Below are positions 34,542 to 45,257 of a stretch of DNA of 64,000 nt, one piece after another. Within the stretch, counting starts at the first letter, position 1, and every line of letters begins with the position of its first letter. Below the pieces are notes generated by a model. That model made no database searches and was not told the origin of the DNA. It was given only the letters and a program-made list of their open reading frames with translations. Origin of the DNA: Corydoras sp. C115 (lineage: Eukaryota; Chordata; Actinopteri; Siluriformes; Callichthyidae); contig JAFMOC010000422.1 in the NCBI GenBank assembly GCA_019802505.1, positions 378,501-442,500 of the forward strand. The letters are read 5' to 3'. A program made the position numbers and the translations under genes.

Positions 34542-34690
34542 CCAAATTGCCCCATAGAGTGTGTGTGTGAGTGAATGTGTGCCCAGTGATAGATTGGCGT
34601 CCTGTCCTGGGTGTATCTGCCCAGCGCCCGAAACATTCTCCCCTGGATGGGCATGGGGAACCCCACCGCAACCAATAATGGATGGATATT
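34542..34690 (+). mobile_element. V-SINE copy, 3' half
   Basis: From CCAAATTGCCCCATAGAG to the ATGG tail, within the first duplicate. Confidence 0.8.
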
Positions 34691-35211
34691 CAACATGAAG
34701 CCGGGCGACTTTTTTAACTATTATTTACAATTCACAATTTCTTTATTATTATTTTAACCTGCCGTGTGTCAGGACCCACACTTTGGAAAATGCTGGGATA
34801 GGCTGTGTCTCAATAGTGTTAGGACCTTTGAATGAATAGACAGCCTCAGGTGTATGACATCAGCACCCGGCCATGTTTTGAACTTTGGAAGGCTCCTTCT
34901 AGTCACGTGACCAGACTCCAGGGTGGGCAGCAGGGTGTTTTCATGGATAGCACATCCACCTCTTGGTGCACCATCGGGGTGGAGTTTGCATGTTCTCTCT
35001 GTGTCCATGTGGGCTTTCTCCAACATGACCAAAACCATGGCCACTCCAAGGCGCTATGACCCTCATTGCCCCCCTCATTGTATCATGACGCCGTATTTTA
35101 ACTCCAACTATCAAAATGGGAAGTTTTGTATAAAAGCGTTTGTGACTCAATGTCATGCAAATGAAGAACTAACTACAGTCCGCCCCTCTAAGTTCTGTAA
35201 CGCTTCCACAT

Positions 35212-35398
35212 TCCAAATTGCCCCATATACAGTGTGTCTGTGTGAGTGAATGTGTGCCCAGTGCTAGATTGGCGTCCTTTCCTGGGTGTATCTGCCCAGC
35301 GCCCCGAAACGTTCTCCCCTGGATGGGCATGTGGAACCCCCCCCCCAACTCCCCCTCAACCCTAATATAGGATAAAGTGGAAGATAATGGATGGATAT
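35212..35398 (+). mobile_element. V-SINE copy, 3' half
   Basis: Counterpart of the previous element in the second duplicate, with the same left truncation point. Confidence 0.8.
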
Positions 35399-35694
35399 TC
35401 TACATGAAGCCGGGCGACTTCTTTTAACTATTATTTACAATTCACAATTTCTTTATTATTATTTTTATCACCTGCCGTGTGTCAGGACCCACACTTTGAA
35501 AAATGCTGGGATAGGCCGTGTCTCAATAGCGTTAGGACCTTTTAATTAATAGACAGCCTCAGGTGTAGGACATCAGCACCCGGCCATGTTTTGAAGGCTC
35601 ACGTGACCAGACTCCAGGGTGGGCAGCAGGGTGTTTTCGTGGATAGCACGTCCACCTCTGGGCACGGTAGCTCAGTGGGGGGGTGGTTGCTCAG

Positions 35695-35790
35695 TGGCCC
35701 GAGACGTTCTTTCCTGGATGGGCATGGGGAACCCCCCCTGCGACACTAAAAGAGGATAAAGTGGAAGATAATGGATGGATGGATGGAAAT
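35695..35790 (+). mobile_element. V-SINE tail
   Basis: GGCCCGAGACGTTCTTTCC to GATGGATGGATGG. Confidence 0.75.
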
Positions 35791-36264
35791 GGTACATATA
35801 GACGTACCTGAGGTTATATTTAGATTTCGTGTCTGCACTTTATTTTAGTAAAATTGAAAACACGATAATAATTCAGTTGTGAAGATTCTCGTGGTTCCCG
35901 GAACACCAGTGTTAATGTCATGCAAATGAAGAACTGACTACAGTCCGCCCCTCTGAGTTCTGTAACGCGTCCCATTACTGACGTCTGTATGAAGACCGGA
36001 ATGAACCAGCATCACAATTTCTTTATTAATATTTTAACCTGCCGTGTGTCAGAACCCACACTTTGGAAAATGCTGGGATAGGCCGTGTCTCAATAGCGTT
36101 AGGACCTTTTAATTAATAGACAGCCTCAGGTGTAGGACATCAGCACCCGGCCATGTTTTGAAGGCTCACGTGACCAGACTCCAGGGTGGGCAGCAGGGTG
36201 TTTTCGTGGATAGCACGTCCACCTCTGGGCACGGTAGCTCAGTGGGGGGGGGGGGGGGTAGCTC

Positions 36265-36316
36265 AGTGGCGCGAGACGTTCTCCCCTGGATGGGCATGGG
36301 GAACCCCCCCCTGCGA
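36265..36316 (+). mobile_element. V-SINE tail, truncated
   Basis: GCGCGAGACGTTCTCCCC to CCCTGCGA. The same position in the third duplicate, but shorter. Confidence 0.7.
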
Positions 36317-36393
36317 TAGTACATATAGACGTACCCGAGGTTATTTTTAGATTTCGTGTCTGCATTTTATTTTAGTAAAATTGAAAACACAAT

Positions 36394-36759
36394 AGGCGGC
36401 ACGGTGGCTTAGTGGTTGGCACGTTCTCCTCCTAGCGCTAGGAATTCCCGGTTCGAATTCCCATCTGGGTGGAGTTTCCATGTTCTCCCCGCGTCCGCGT
36501 GGGTTTCCTCCGGGTTGTCCGGTTTCCTCCCACAGTCCAAAAACATGGATCAAGTCAATTGAATTCTCAAAATTGCCCCAAATAGAGTGTGTCTGTGTGA
36601 GTGAGTGTGTGCCCAGCGATGGATTGGCACCCTGTCCATGGATTGGCACCCTGTCCAATCCGAGACGTTCCCCCCTGGATGGGCATGGGGAACCCCCCCA
36701 CACCGTGACCCTAATAGAGGATAAAGCGGAAGATAATGAATGAATGAATGAATGAATGA
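36394..36759 (+). mobile_element. V-SINE copy, full length
   Basis: Head AGGCGGCACGGTGGC. GGATTGGCACCCTGTCCA is duplicated internally. It is flanked by AAAACACAATA (36385-36394 region) and again at 36759-36769, likely its target duplication. Confidence 0.9.
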
Positions 36760-36929
36760 AAACACAATAATAATTCAGTTGTAAAGATTCTCGTGGTTCC
36801 CAATGTTAATGTCATGCAAATGAAGAACTGACCACAGTACAGTCCACCCCTCTGAGTTCTGTAACGCTTCCATTACTGACGTCTGCATGAGGACCAGAAT
36901 GAACCAGCATCAAGGCGTGACCTTCCACA

Positions 36930-37955
36930 AGTGAACAAAATCAACTACAACTGGAGTATTATTACATCAGGAACCGTCTGTGCATCCAGAGCAATTCCGT
37001 CATTCGGAAAACCCGGTCACCTCAGAGTCCCGCATGTCTCCACTGCGTCGTCGAAGACAATGAACCAGCGTTTTCTTCCTCGGACTTCATTTAAATGGAC
37101 CGGCTCTCGGGCCCCTCCGCGTCCTCCTCCTTCTCCCCGTGCTTTGGGCTGCAGTTTTGTTTTCAGTCTCCAGCTTGTGGTCAATTCCAGCTGTAATTTA
37201 GCCTCTGAAGTGCACCCACGCCTCTTGACAGCGACTTTTGGAAAATTGGCTATTGATGCTTGCAGCACTTCTTTCCTCGCGCCGAGGCAATTTCGCACGG
37301 CCGTGTCGGGCGGCGCGCTCCCCGATACGCCATGAGTGACATGATGAACAGGACCCCAAAGCTTTGGATGAGCGCTGAAAGAGTTGAGAGATGGGCTCCA
37401 TCTTTTTTTTTTTTTTTTTTTTTCTTTTGGGGTTTGGATTCTGTAAAATAAAACGTTGTACGTCTGAATGTTTTAAAATACCAAGCGATACACAGAAAAG
37501 TGCGGTGCAGACGACTTCTTTACCAGCTCACTTACAAATTCTCAGTGCCTCCTGTTTAGTTAAAAATCCACAGCCCTATGTGAATTCCGTCCCCTAAACT
37601 GGGTCCACGTGCGTCCCAGGGCCGATCCTGGAGACATGGGTAAACAATTTTGATTGATCAGCACATTCACAGTCCCCCCCGTGGAATATGGAAGCCTAAT
37701 GAATTAAGATGTAAAGTATGTCTTTATTTTTTTTTTAAGGTGACATTAAAATAAACAGCCCCATTAGCCGTTCCCTTCATTCGCCGCTCCGGGGGATTAG
37801 TCTTATATTTTGGCGAGGAAGAAATCTGTGCACTTTGTTTGAAACAAAAGGTCTACTGAGCGTCCATGTCGACCTGCAGCTTCCCTCTTGCTGGTCTTCA
37901 CTCTGTGTTGGACCACTTTGAGTTGGCATGATGGGGAACGGTGAATGGGGGACAT
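36930..37955. other. unique intron sequence
   Basis: Contains T-runs at 37401-37423 and 37728-37737. Open frames around 37000-37400 resemble no known protein. Confidence 0.4.
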
Positions 37956-37959
37956 CCAT

Positions 37960-38200
37960 CCATCCATCTATCCATTATCTTCTGCTTTATCCCCTTCTAG
38001 GGTCGCAGGTGGGTTCCCCATGCCCATCCAGGGGAAAACGTTTCGGGCGCTGGACAGGATGCCAATCTATCACTGGGCACACACTCACTCACACAGACAC
38101 ACTCTATATGGGGCAATTTGGAGAATTCCATTGGGATTCGAACCTGGAATCCTCAGCGCTGAGAGGAGAACATGCTAAACACTAAGCCACCATGCCACCC
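37960..38200 (-). mobile_element. V-SINE copy, core deleted
   Basis: Reverse; joins GGAGAATTCCATT directly to GGGATTCGAACC. Confidence 0.85.
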
Positions 38201-38225
38201 TGATTGGGGAACAGTGGGGGTTAAT

Positions 38226-38330
38226 GATGCACTATATGGACAAAAGTATAGGGACTCACTTTTTATTCAGTCCTATTGCAGCAGATGTTTGATATCCAAC
38301 ACCTTCCTCTGGATTTTGGCTAATGGTATG
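38226..38330 (+). mobile_element. Tc1-like terminal fragment
   Basis: CACTATATGGACAAAAGTAT is the typical end of a common fish Tc1-like element. The sequence after it diverges quickly. Confidence 0.6.
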
Positions 38331-38534
38331 GTTCTACCTTCCTCAGTGGGTGTGGTCGTTGAATTGTTAAGGTGCTGGACTCTTCATGTCCATCGTAGTT
38401 GTCTCTGTGGGTCCCTAAACATGGCTCTTAACGCTCATTGCTCCAGCAATTCTGTATCAGGGCTGACCTCATATTTTAACCCCAATTATTAAGCTGGGAT
38501 CCTTGTATGTCGCTTTGTATACATATTCTGCTAT

Positions 38535-38640
38535 ACAAACGTGGAGGAAACCCACGCGGGCATGGGGAGAACATGCCAACTCAACTGCAGAATGGATTCC
38601 AATCACACTCCATATGAATTGAACCCAGGACTTCCAATGT
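38535..38640 (-). mobile_element. divergent V-SINE head-core fragment
   Basis: GGAGGAAACCCACGCGGGCA and GGGGAGAACATGCC lead to TTGAACCCAGGACTTCC. Confidence 0.55.
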
Positions 38641-39060
38641 TGTTAGTGAGCCATCCCTTTAAATTGATCTAATAATGAAATCAGAACGGTCCTAGTAATG
38701 ACCCACGCTCAGTATAACGGAATATAAAGTCCTGGATCGGGACGTCCCATCTTCACGAGTCAGCAAGTTTGCTTCCTCTAGGACTTTGTGCCTCTATTAA
38801 TTAAAGAAATGAACAATTAATCTTTTATTTATTAATTTTTTATTCACACTCCATATTGTTTGTAAGCCATCATGCTGTCCCTTTAAATTTATCTAATACT
38901 GAAATCAGAACGGTCCTAGTAACGACCCAAGCTCAGTATTACGGAATATAAAGTCCTGGATCGGGACGTCCCATCTTCACGAGTCTGCATGTTTGCTTCC
39001 TCTAGGAATTTGTGCCTCTATTAATTAAAGAACCGAACAATTCATCCTTTATTTATATTT
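38640..39060 (+). repeat. 224-bp tandem duplication just before an exon
   Basis: CGGTCCTAGTAATGACCCA near 38687 and CGGTCCTAGTAACGACCCA near 38911 begin two matching stretches. Both include AAGTCCTGGATCGGGACGTC and end near TTTATTTATTA or TTTATTTATAT. The second copy reaches to about 30 bp from the exon acceptor. Confidence 0.9.
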
Positions 39061-39090
39061 TTCTTTTTCTTTTGTGTCTTGTGTTGACAG

Positions 39091-39165
39091 CTGGGTGCAG
39101 AACTTCGGACATGAGGGCCTCGGGCTTCTCCTGGATATCCTGGAACGCCTGCTGCACAAAAAACA
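39091..39165 (+). CDS. diaph3: diaph3 coding exon (residues 46-69 plus split codons)
   Basis: The acceptor is TTGACAG at 39084-39090. The first base, C, completes Ser, then WVQNFGHEGLGLLLDILERL follows, ending LHKK plus CA. This is the SWV-FGHEGLGLLLDIL block shared by diaphanous formins and lies at the start of the armadillo-like FH3/DID region. The donor is ACA/GTGAGT. I ended the exon at 39165 because only then does CA plus C of the next exon (His) keep the frame and the family length between LLDIL and QEKV. The exon is 75 bp. Its upstream neighbour is 37.9 kb away and its downstream neighbour only 168 bp. Confidence 0.95.
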
Positions 39166-39333
39166 GTGAGTTCCACGCGGCGGTTTATACATCTGTGACA
39201 TCGTAGTACCAATCGGTGCGTCCCGTTTGGAGTTCTGAAAGGATTCCAGACAGGACCTTCACTGAACGCTGGATAAACGAGAGGCGAGAAAGTTTGTTCT
39301 TTACCTGCGAATGCGCCACTCTCTGTGTTCCAG

Positions 39334-39403
39334 CCAGGAGAAGGTTGATAAGAAGAGTCAGCACAAAGTCATCCAGTGCCTGAAGGCTTTCATGAACAAC
39401 AAG
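39334..39403 (+). CDS. diaph3: diaph3 coding exon (residues 70-93)
   Basis: The acceptor is TGTTCCAG. CCAG repeats here, so a second AG at 39336-39337 exists, but only the first keeps the frame. The exon gives His (split codon), then QEKVDKK and SQHKVIQCLKAFMNNK, which matches the QEKV-KK-QHKVIQCLKA block of DIAPH3. The donor is AAG/GTAATA in phase 0. The segment is an armadillo-type helix of the FH3/DID region. A tandem NAGNAG-like acceptor is not formed, since use of the second AG would remove 4 bases. Confidence 0.95.
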
Positions 39404-40190
39404 GTAATAGCATCAGTGAACAGCAGCCTCACGCCGCCAAAGTCTTTCTTTCACTTCAAAAATCGACCTCTCGCTTATTGGCCAGCTTGTGTTTAAAGTC
39501 ATTTCAAGTTCCTCACTCAGTCCACGTTTGCAATCAGTCCTGCTCTTCATCTTCCTCACACAGCATGCGTTCTGCATTAATAATGCCTTTAAAAGAATAA
39601 AGATTAACCTGCAGTTTACATTATTATTATTGTAGCTTCCTCAGATTCAAAGTCGACAGCACAAATATTCTTTCCAATACTGATTAGGTTTATTCTTGAG
39701 TATGCACCTTAACTTTGTACATAATCTTAAACCCAACCGTAAGAACTGTAACATAAATCAAATAAACAAATATACAATGAGCGATTTACATGTTACCTAT
39801 TACATATTAATCTTAAGACTGATCCTTTGTTGGTTATCACACGAATTTACCGAATTTACATCTTGATTTAGAACCGTAATTACATATCAATTCACTCTAA
39901 TGCTAGAAAGGGTAATAAACATAATTGGTATATTAACAGAACACAAACCTCATTGGCTGCATGAAATATCTGAGGAGAACTATGGTTACGTTGTTCCTGT
40001 GGGTCTTTCCTTTCCGAATGACCCTAAATGCTAACTTTGGAACCTTTGTAACGTGGTAACCGCGGTAATTAACATTGTCAATGTTCTTAGAAGAGCAAAA
40101 GTTCTATCATACACTATCATACGACTCCACAAACTTTAAACCAATCAAAAACTACAAACTGCTTACGTGGGCAGTTACAATTATTATTGT
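39404..40190. other. unique intron sequence after the exon
   Basis: AT-rich from 39600. The stretch around TTAGGTTTATTCTTGAGTAT could be an old element end, but no class could be assigned. Confidence 0.35.
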
Positions 40191-40194
40191 ATTA

Positions 40195-40526
40195 TACATG
40201 AAGGTGGTACAGTGGCTTAGTGTTAGCATGTTCTCCTCTCAGCACTAGGGATTCCCAGTTCGAATCCCCATCTGGGTGGAGTTTCCATGTTCTCCGTTTG
40301 TCCTCCCACAGTCCAAAAACATGGATCAAGGTCAATTGTATACTGTAGATTGCCCCATATAGTGTGTGAGTGTGTGTGTGTGTGTGTAACACAATTTACA
40401 TCTGTGTTGGTTTCCTCCAGGTTCTCCGGTTTCCTCCCACAGTCCAAAAACATGGATTTAAAAGAATAAATAATGCCTTAAAGAATAATAATGCCTTTAA
40501 AAGAATAAAGATTAACCTGCAGTTTA

Positions 40527-40567
<41 letters not shown>

Positions 40568-40898
40568 TATACATGAAGGTGGTACAGTGGCTTAGTGTTT
40601 AACATGTTCTCCTCTCAGCACTAGGGATTCCCAGTTCGAATCCCCATCTGGGTGGAGTTTCCATGTTCTCCGTTTGTCCTCCCACAGTCCAAAAACATGG
40701 ATCAAGGTCAATTGTATACTGCAGATTGCCCCATATAGAGTGTGTGAGTGTGTGTGTGTAAGACAATTTACATCTGTGTTGGTTTCCTCCAGGTTCTCCG
40801 GTTTCCTCCCACAGTCCAAAAACATGGATTTAAAAGAACAAATAATGCCTTAAAGAATAATAATGCCTTTAAAAGAATAAAGATTAACCTGCAGTTTA

Positions 40899-40942
<44 letters not shown>

Positions 40943-41215
40943 TATACATGAAGGTGGTACAGTGGCTTAGTGGTTAACATGTTCTCCTCTCAGCACTAGG
41001 GATTCCCAGTTCGAATCCCCATCTGGGTGGAGTTTCCATGTTCTCCGTTTGTCCTCCCACAGTCCAAAAACATGGATCAAGGTCAATTGTATACTGCAGA
41101 TTGCCCCATATAGAGTGTGTGAGTGTGTGTGTGTGTGTGTAACACAATTTACATCTGTGTTGGTTTCCTCCAGGTTCTCCGGTTTCCTCCCACAGTCCAA
41201 AAACATAGATTTAAA
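40195..41215 (+). repeat. three tandem copies of a ~375-bp unit containing a truncated SINE
   Basis: ATACATGAAGGTGGTACAGT starts units at about 40194, 40570 and 40946. Each unit has a V-SINE head and core, then GTGTAACACAATTTACATCT, a second partial SINE core (GGTTTCCTCCAGGTTCTCCG), AAGATTAACCTGCAGTTTAC and an ATT repeat. The third unit lacks the last part. Confidence 0.92.
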
Positions 41216-41238
41216 GGGTATTGGCCTTTTAAATTGCT

Positions 41239-41583
41239 CCACGTTGGCTTAGTGTTTAGCATGTTCTCCTCTCAGCACTAGGGATTCCCGGTTCGAATCC
41301 CAATCTGGGTGGAGTTTCCATGTTCTCCCCGTGTCCGTGTGGGTTTCCTCCGGGTTCTCCGGTTTCCTCCCACAGTCCAAAAACATGGATCAAGGTCAAT
41401 TGAGTTCTCCAGATTGCCCCATATAGAGTGTGTGTGTGTGAGTGAGTGTGTGCCCAGTGATAGATTGGCGTCCTGTCCTTGGTGTAACTACTCAGTGCCC
41501 GAAACGTTCTCCCCTGGATGGGCATGGGGAATCCCCCCCCCAGGGATCATAATAGAGGATAAAGCAGAAGATAATGAATGGAT
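41239..41583 (+). mobile_element. V-SINE copy
   Basis: Head altered (CCACGTTGGCTTAGTG), otherwise full length with tail GATAATGAATGGA. Confidence 0.87.
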
Positions 41584-41668
41584 ATTCTACATGAAGCCGG
41601 GCAGTCACTTTATTATTATTTTAACCTGCCGTGTGTCAGGACCCACACTTTGGAAAATGCTGGGATAG
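41580..41668 (+). repeat. fragment of the 34-36 kb duplicated segment
   Basis: TTCTACATGAAGCCGGGCAG then ACCTGCCGTGTGTCAGGACC and TTTGGAAAATGCTGGGATAG. Confidence 0.85.
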
Positions 41669-41872
41669 GTTTCCTCCCACAGTCCAAAAACATCAAGCTC
41701 AATTGAGTTCTCCAGATTGCCCCATATAGAGTGTGTCTTGTGAGTGAGTGTGTGCCCAGTGATAGATTGGGTGTATCTGCCCAGCGCCCGAAACGTTCTC
41801 CCCTGGATGGGCATGGGGAACCCCACGCGACCCTAATAGAGGATAAAGCGGAAGATAATGAATGAATGAATG
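41668..41872 (+). mobile_element. V-SINE copy, 3' two thirds
   Basis: Starts in the core at GGTTTCCTCCCACAGTCC. Lacks the GGCGTCCTGTCC stretch. Confidence 0.85.
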
Positions 41873-41944
41873 GTGGGCAAGTCATTCAGCAAGTCAGCAT
41901 GGATCAGCACTTCCATTAAGGGCGTCCTGCAGGACCGCCAGTGG

Positions 41945-42155
41945 TAGGGTGTGGTAGGTCAGTGGTCAGGGTGTTGGGTCTATCAATCTGAAGGTTGGGG
42001 GTTCAAATCCCAGGTCCACTGAAGTCACCAATGTGGGTCCTTGAGCAAGACCCTTAACCCTCATTGCTCCAGGGATGTTGTGATGAACCCTGTGCTCACC
42101 TTGTAAGTCGTTTTGGATAAAGGCGTCCAATAAATGACCAAATGTAAAAAAAATG
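41945..42155 (+). mobile_element. tRNA-SINE with L2-like tail
   Basis: TAGGTCAGTGGTCAGGGTG and GGTTCAAATCCCAGG are A- and B-box-like. GTGGGTCCTTGAGCAAGACC follows, and the tail TTGTAAGTCGTTTTGGATAA resembles L2-clade 3' ends. A clear relative lies at 58057. Confidence 0.75.
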
Positions 42156-42159
42156 ACCA

Positions 42160-42780
42160 GTCCAATAGAAATCCAGTAATCGTCGTTGCTTCAGCAGAAC
42201 CATGGATGAAGATCTGACGACACCTCCCGGAAATTTAGCAACAGCCAAAAGAAACAAATAAGAAAAGCAGTTAGAGCTGATAAAGCCCAGGGTTTGATTG
42301 ACACAGTGCAGCCTCTCCAGCCGGGTGTCTTCATCTTCCTCATCTTCCTCAGTTTATTCAGCGGTGCTTTATCAAGCCGTCGTTCCATCCGTACACAGTT
42401 ATCCAATGAGGCAGCATGCCGCTCCCCCGGGACCACGGCGCAGACACGCACGGGCCGGCGTGGTGCCCAGCGACGGAGCCCTTATAAGGGAAGTCTACAT
42501 GAAGCTGTGTGTAATGAGGCAGCGGGCTGTTTGTCATCTCGTATTGACATTTAAAGCAGCGGCTGCTGGAGGAATGGGATTTAAATCAATCCTGATATCA
42601 GCTTTGCAACTCCACTCCTCACTCCATTCAGTCAGACCGGTCCGAATCGATACCCAATGAGAACCGGACCGCCGTCAGTCGAGGACCAGTCAATAGCGGG
42701 TAATTACGAGACATCAACCCAAATTATAAGCATCTCCAAACTATGTTAACCAGTGACCAGTGACGTGATTCAACGTGGAC
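42160..42780. other. unique intron sequence
   Basis: GC-moderate. Open frames near 42191-42660 resemble no known family. Confidence 0.4.
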
Positions 42781-42803
42781 AGCGAGACGAGGAAACCTTC
42801 AAG

Positions 42804-43019
42804 AACATGGATCAAGTCAATTGAGTTCTCCAGATTGCCCCATATAGAGAGTGTGTGTGTGAGTGAGTGATGGATTGTCAGTGATGGATTGGCGTCCTGT
42901 CCTGGGTGTATATGCCCAGCGCCCAAAATGTTCTCCCCTGGATGTGCATGGGGAACCACTTTCCCCCCCCCCGACCCTAGTAGAGCTTAAAGCAGAAGAT
43001 AATAGATGGATGGATGGAT
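42804..43019 (+). mobile_element. V-SINE copy, 3' half
   Basis: From ACATGGATCAAGTCAATTG to ATGGATGGATGGA. Confidence 0.82.
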
Positions 43020-43560
43020 ACTGTCTTATGTAAGGTGTACTTTTCCCCGTCATTATGATAGCAACAACACACGGACACACCTTTAATCAAGCTGCACGGT
43101 TGACGACTCTCTGCAGATTGCTAAACTAGAACCCTTGGAGAACCTTATCTTTGATTCAATTCACAAAATCTTTAGAGTATTTATTTATTTTTTATCAAGG
43201 TCAATTTGAATTGTCCACATTGCCCCATATAGAGTGTGTGTGTGTGAGTGAGTGAGTGTGTGTCCAGTGATGGATTGGCGTCCTGTCCTGGGTGTATCTG
43301 CCCAGCGCCCAAAATGTTCTCCCCTGGATGGGCATGGGGAACCGCTTTCCCCCCGACCCTAGTATAGCTTAAAGCAGAAGATAATAGATGGATGGATGGA
43401 TACTGTCTTATTTAAGGTGTACTTTTCCCGTCATTGCGATAGCAACAACACACGGACACACCTTTAATCAAGCTGCACACTGCATGGTTTACGACTCTCT
43501 GCAGATTGCTAAACTAGAACCCTTGGAGAACCTTATCTATGATTCAATTCACAAACTCAG
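43020..43560 (+). repeat. direct duplication of a ~380-bp SINE-plus-flank segment
   Basis: ACTGTCTTATGTAAGGTGTA (43020) and ACTGTCTTATTTAAGGTGTA (43401) start matching stretches that include ACACCTTTAATCAAGCTGCA and TTGCTAAACTAGAACCCTTG. A third copy of the last part lies at 54165-54300. Confidence 0.88.
43196..43400 (+). mobile_element. V-SINE copy, 3' half
   Basis: Counterpart of the copy at 42804 within the duplicated segment. Confidence 0.82.
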
Positions 43561-43634
43561 ATGGGGATTCGAACCGGGAATCCCTAGTGCTGAGAGGAGA
43601 ACATGCTAAGCTATCGTGCTATCGTGCCACCCCA
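43559..43634 (-). mobile_element. V-SINE head fragment
   Basis: Reverse: CAGATGGGGATTCGAACC to ATCGTGCCACCCC. Confidence 0.75.
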
Positions 43635-43679
43635 GGTTTAAATTTCTGCTAACTAGTGTCTGTATTGGGGTGGAGGTGT

Positions 43680-43953
43680 ATATTCCATGTTCTCCCCATG
43701 TCCGTGTGGGTTTCCTCCGGGTCCTCCGGTTTCCTCCCACAGTCCAAAAACATGGCTCAAGGTCAATTGAATTCTCCAAATTGCCCCATATAGAGTGTGT
43801 TTGTGTGAGTGAGTGTGTGTCCGGTGATGGATTGGTGTCCTGTCCTGGGTGTATCTGCCCAGCACCCGAAACGTTCTCCCCTGGATGGGCATGGGGAACC
43901 CCCTACCCCCGCGACCCTAATAGAGGATAAAGTGGAAGATAATGGATGGATGG
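43680..43953 (+). mobile_element. V-SINE copy, head missing
   Basis: Begins TTCCATGTTCTCCCCATG; tail GATGGATGGATT. Confidence 0.85.
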
Positions 43954-43963
43954 ATTTAAAACG

Positions 43964-44257
43964 GGTGGCTTAGTGGTTTAGCATGTTCTCCTCTCAGCAC
44001 TAGGGATTCCTGGTTCGAATCCCAATCTGGGTGGAGTTTCCATGTTCTCCCCGTGTCCACATGGGTTTCCTCCGGGTTCTCCGGTTTCCTCCCACAGTCC
44101 AAAAACATGGCTCAAGGTCAATTGAATTCTCCAAATTGCCCCATATAGAGTGTGTCTGTGTGAGTGTGATCTACCTGATCACGTCGAGGAATGTCGTACA
44201 CGTTCTTTATCCTAATAGGGGATAAAGGGGTAGATCATGGATTGATGGATGGATGGT
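43964..44257 (+). mobile_element. V-SINE copy with an inverted foreign segment
   Basis: Normal from the head to GTGTCTGTGTGAGTG. Then 44166-44205 is the reverse complement of 45218-45257, and after it the SINE tail (GGGGATAAAGGGGTAGATCA) resumes. Confidence 0.85.
44166..44205 (-). repeat. 40-bp inverted duplicate of 45218-45257
   Basis: GTGATCTACCTGATCACGTC then GAGGAATGTCGTACACGTTC; 39 of 40 bases match the reverse complement of 45218-45257. Confidence 0.92.
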
Positions 44258-44400
44258 GTCTGTATGAGTGAGTGAACATGTGCCCTGCGATGGACTGGCG
44301 CTCTGTCCTGGGTGTATCTGCCCTACCATTCTCCCCTGCATGTTCACGGTGGGGGGGGGGGGCACCCTCTCCTGCGCGACTCTAGTATCATATTAAGCCC
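44258..44400 (+). mobile_element. V-SINE 3' fragment
   Basis: TGTCTGTATGAGTGAGTGAA to GACTCTAGTATCATATTAAG, divergent. Confidence 0.65.
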
Positions 44401-45060
44401 AAAGATGCTGAGATGGGATTAGTTAATGTAACCATTACTTTCCATCCGTCTGTAAACCCTTAAATAATTCTCACCGTGCAGAACCATCACGCGTCCCGAT
44501 GTCCTTACGACGTCTGATCTCAGCTTCCCGCTGACTTCACACGTTCCGGACGGCCGCAAACCGAGCTCTGGAGGACGGCGGCGTCTTTCCTGCGTCTCAG
44601 AACTCAGAAGGGGGTTCCCGGGCCCAGCTGCCGGAGCAGTCCAAAGGGGCGTTTAATGATTCGGCTACCCGTATCGCAGCAGAGCGATGGAAGTGGATCC
44701 CTCATGAGCCTCCCCCCCCCCCCCCCCCCATCATCCAGTTCTCTGCCTTTTCCCTAAATGCAGAACCCGGCTTCTGCTTACGAGCCTTTGAAAGGAATTG
44801 ATTGGCTGGACATAGTTGATAGTGAACACAGTGCCCCCCGGTGATGAGGAGATTCATGTTGAGGCTGGAACGATCGCACCGTGATGGCCTCGTGCCCCCG
44901 GCGCCGCCCCGGTCATTATTCTTCCTTATCCCCTCGCGACTTAACGGCACGGCGCGGCTCGCGCTAAACTCCCGCCGTGTTTTTGTTAAATTAGATTAGC
45001 GATCTTTAGCTGGATTTATTAACGCCTTATTTATTCTAATTGATAGATTCATCAGTGTCT
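44400..45060. other. unique intron sequence
   Basis: Includes a C-run at 44711-44729 and AT-rich, repeat-free sequence at 44980-45060 that would merit a conservation test. Confidence 0.4.
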
Positions 45061-45257
45061 GGCAGAAAATACCTCGCGATTGATTACATTAGTATGCTCC
45101 ATTAATTTGGGTGCCCTGTTTTTATATTAAAATAAAGGGGGGGGGGGGGCAGGAGGACTTGATTAAAATGATACGCTCTCGCCGAAAGGGGCAGAATGCT
45201 GAGCGGCGCGGTTCGTAGAACGTGTACGACATTCCTCGACGTGATCGGGTAGATCAC
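45060..45257 (+). repeat. segment duplicated at 46410-46600
   Basis: ACCTCGCGATTGATTACATT, GGGTGCCCTG, GGCAGGAGGACTTGAT and GAACGTGTACGACATTCCTC all recur in order in the second copy. The G-run here (45137-45149) corresponds to an AT repeat there. Confidence 0.9.

Larger units (their letters stand above)
34340..36925 (+). repeat. local duplications of a ~600-bp segment, four partial copies
   Basis: GTCATGCAAATGAAGAACT occurs near 34480, 35150, 35915 and 36810, followed by CAGTCCGCCC. CTGCCGTGTGTCAGGACCCA and ACTTTGGAAAATGCTGGGAT recur near 34760, 35475 and 36045. CAGACTCCAGGGTGGGCAGC recurs near 34913, 35608 and 36175. SINE pieces inside differ in length among copies. A further fragment lies at 41580-41668. 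Confidence 0.85.

Noticed and set aside
39334..39340. Alternative acceptor at the second CAG before GAGAAGG
   Set aside because: It would shift the frame by removing four bases.
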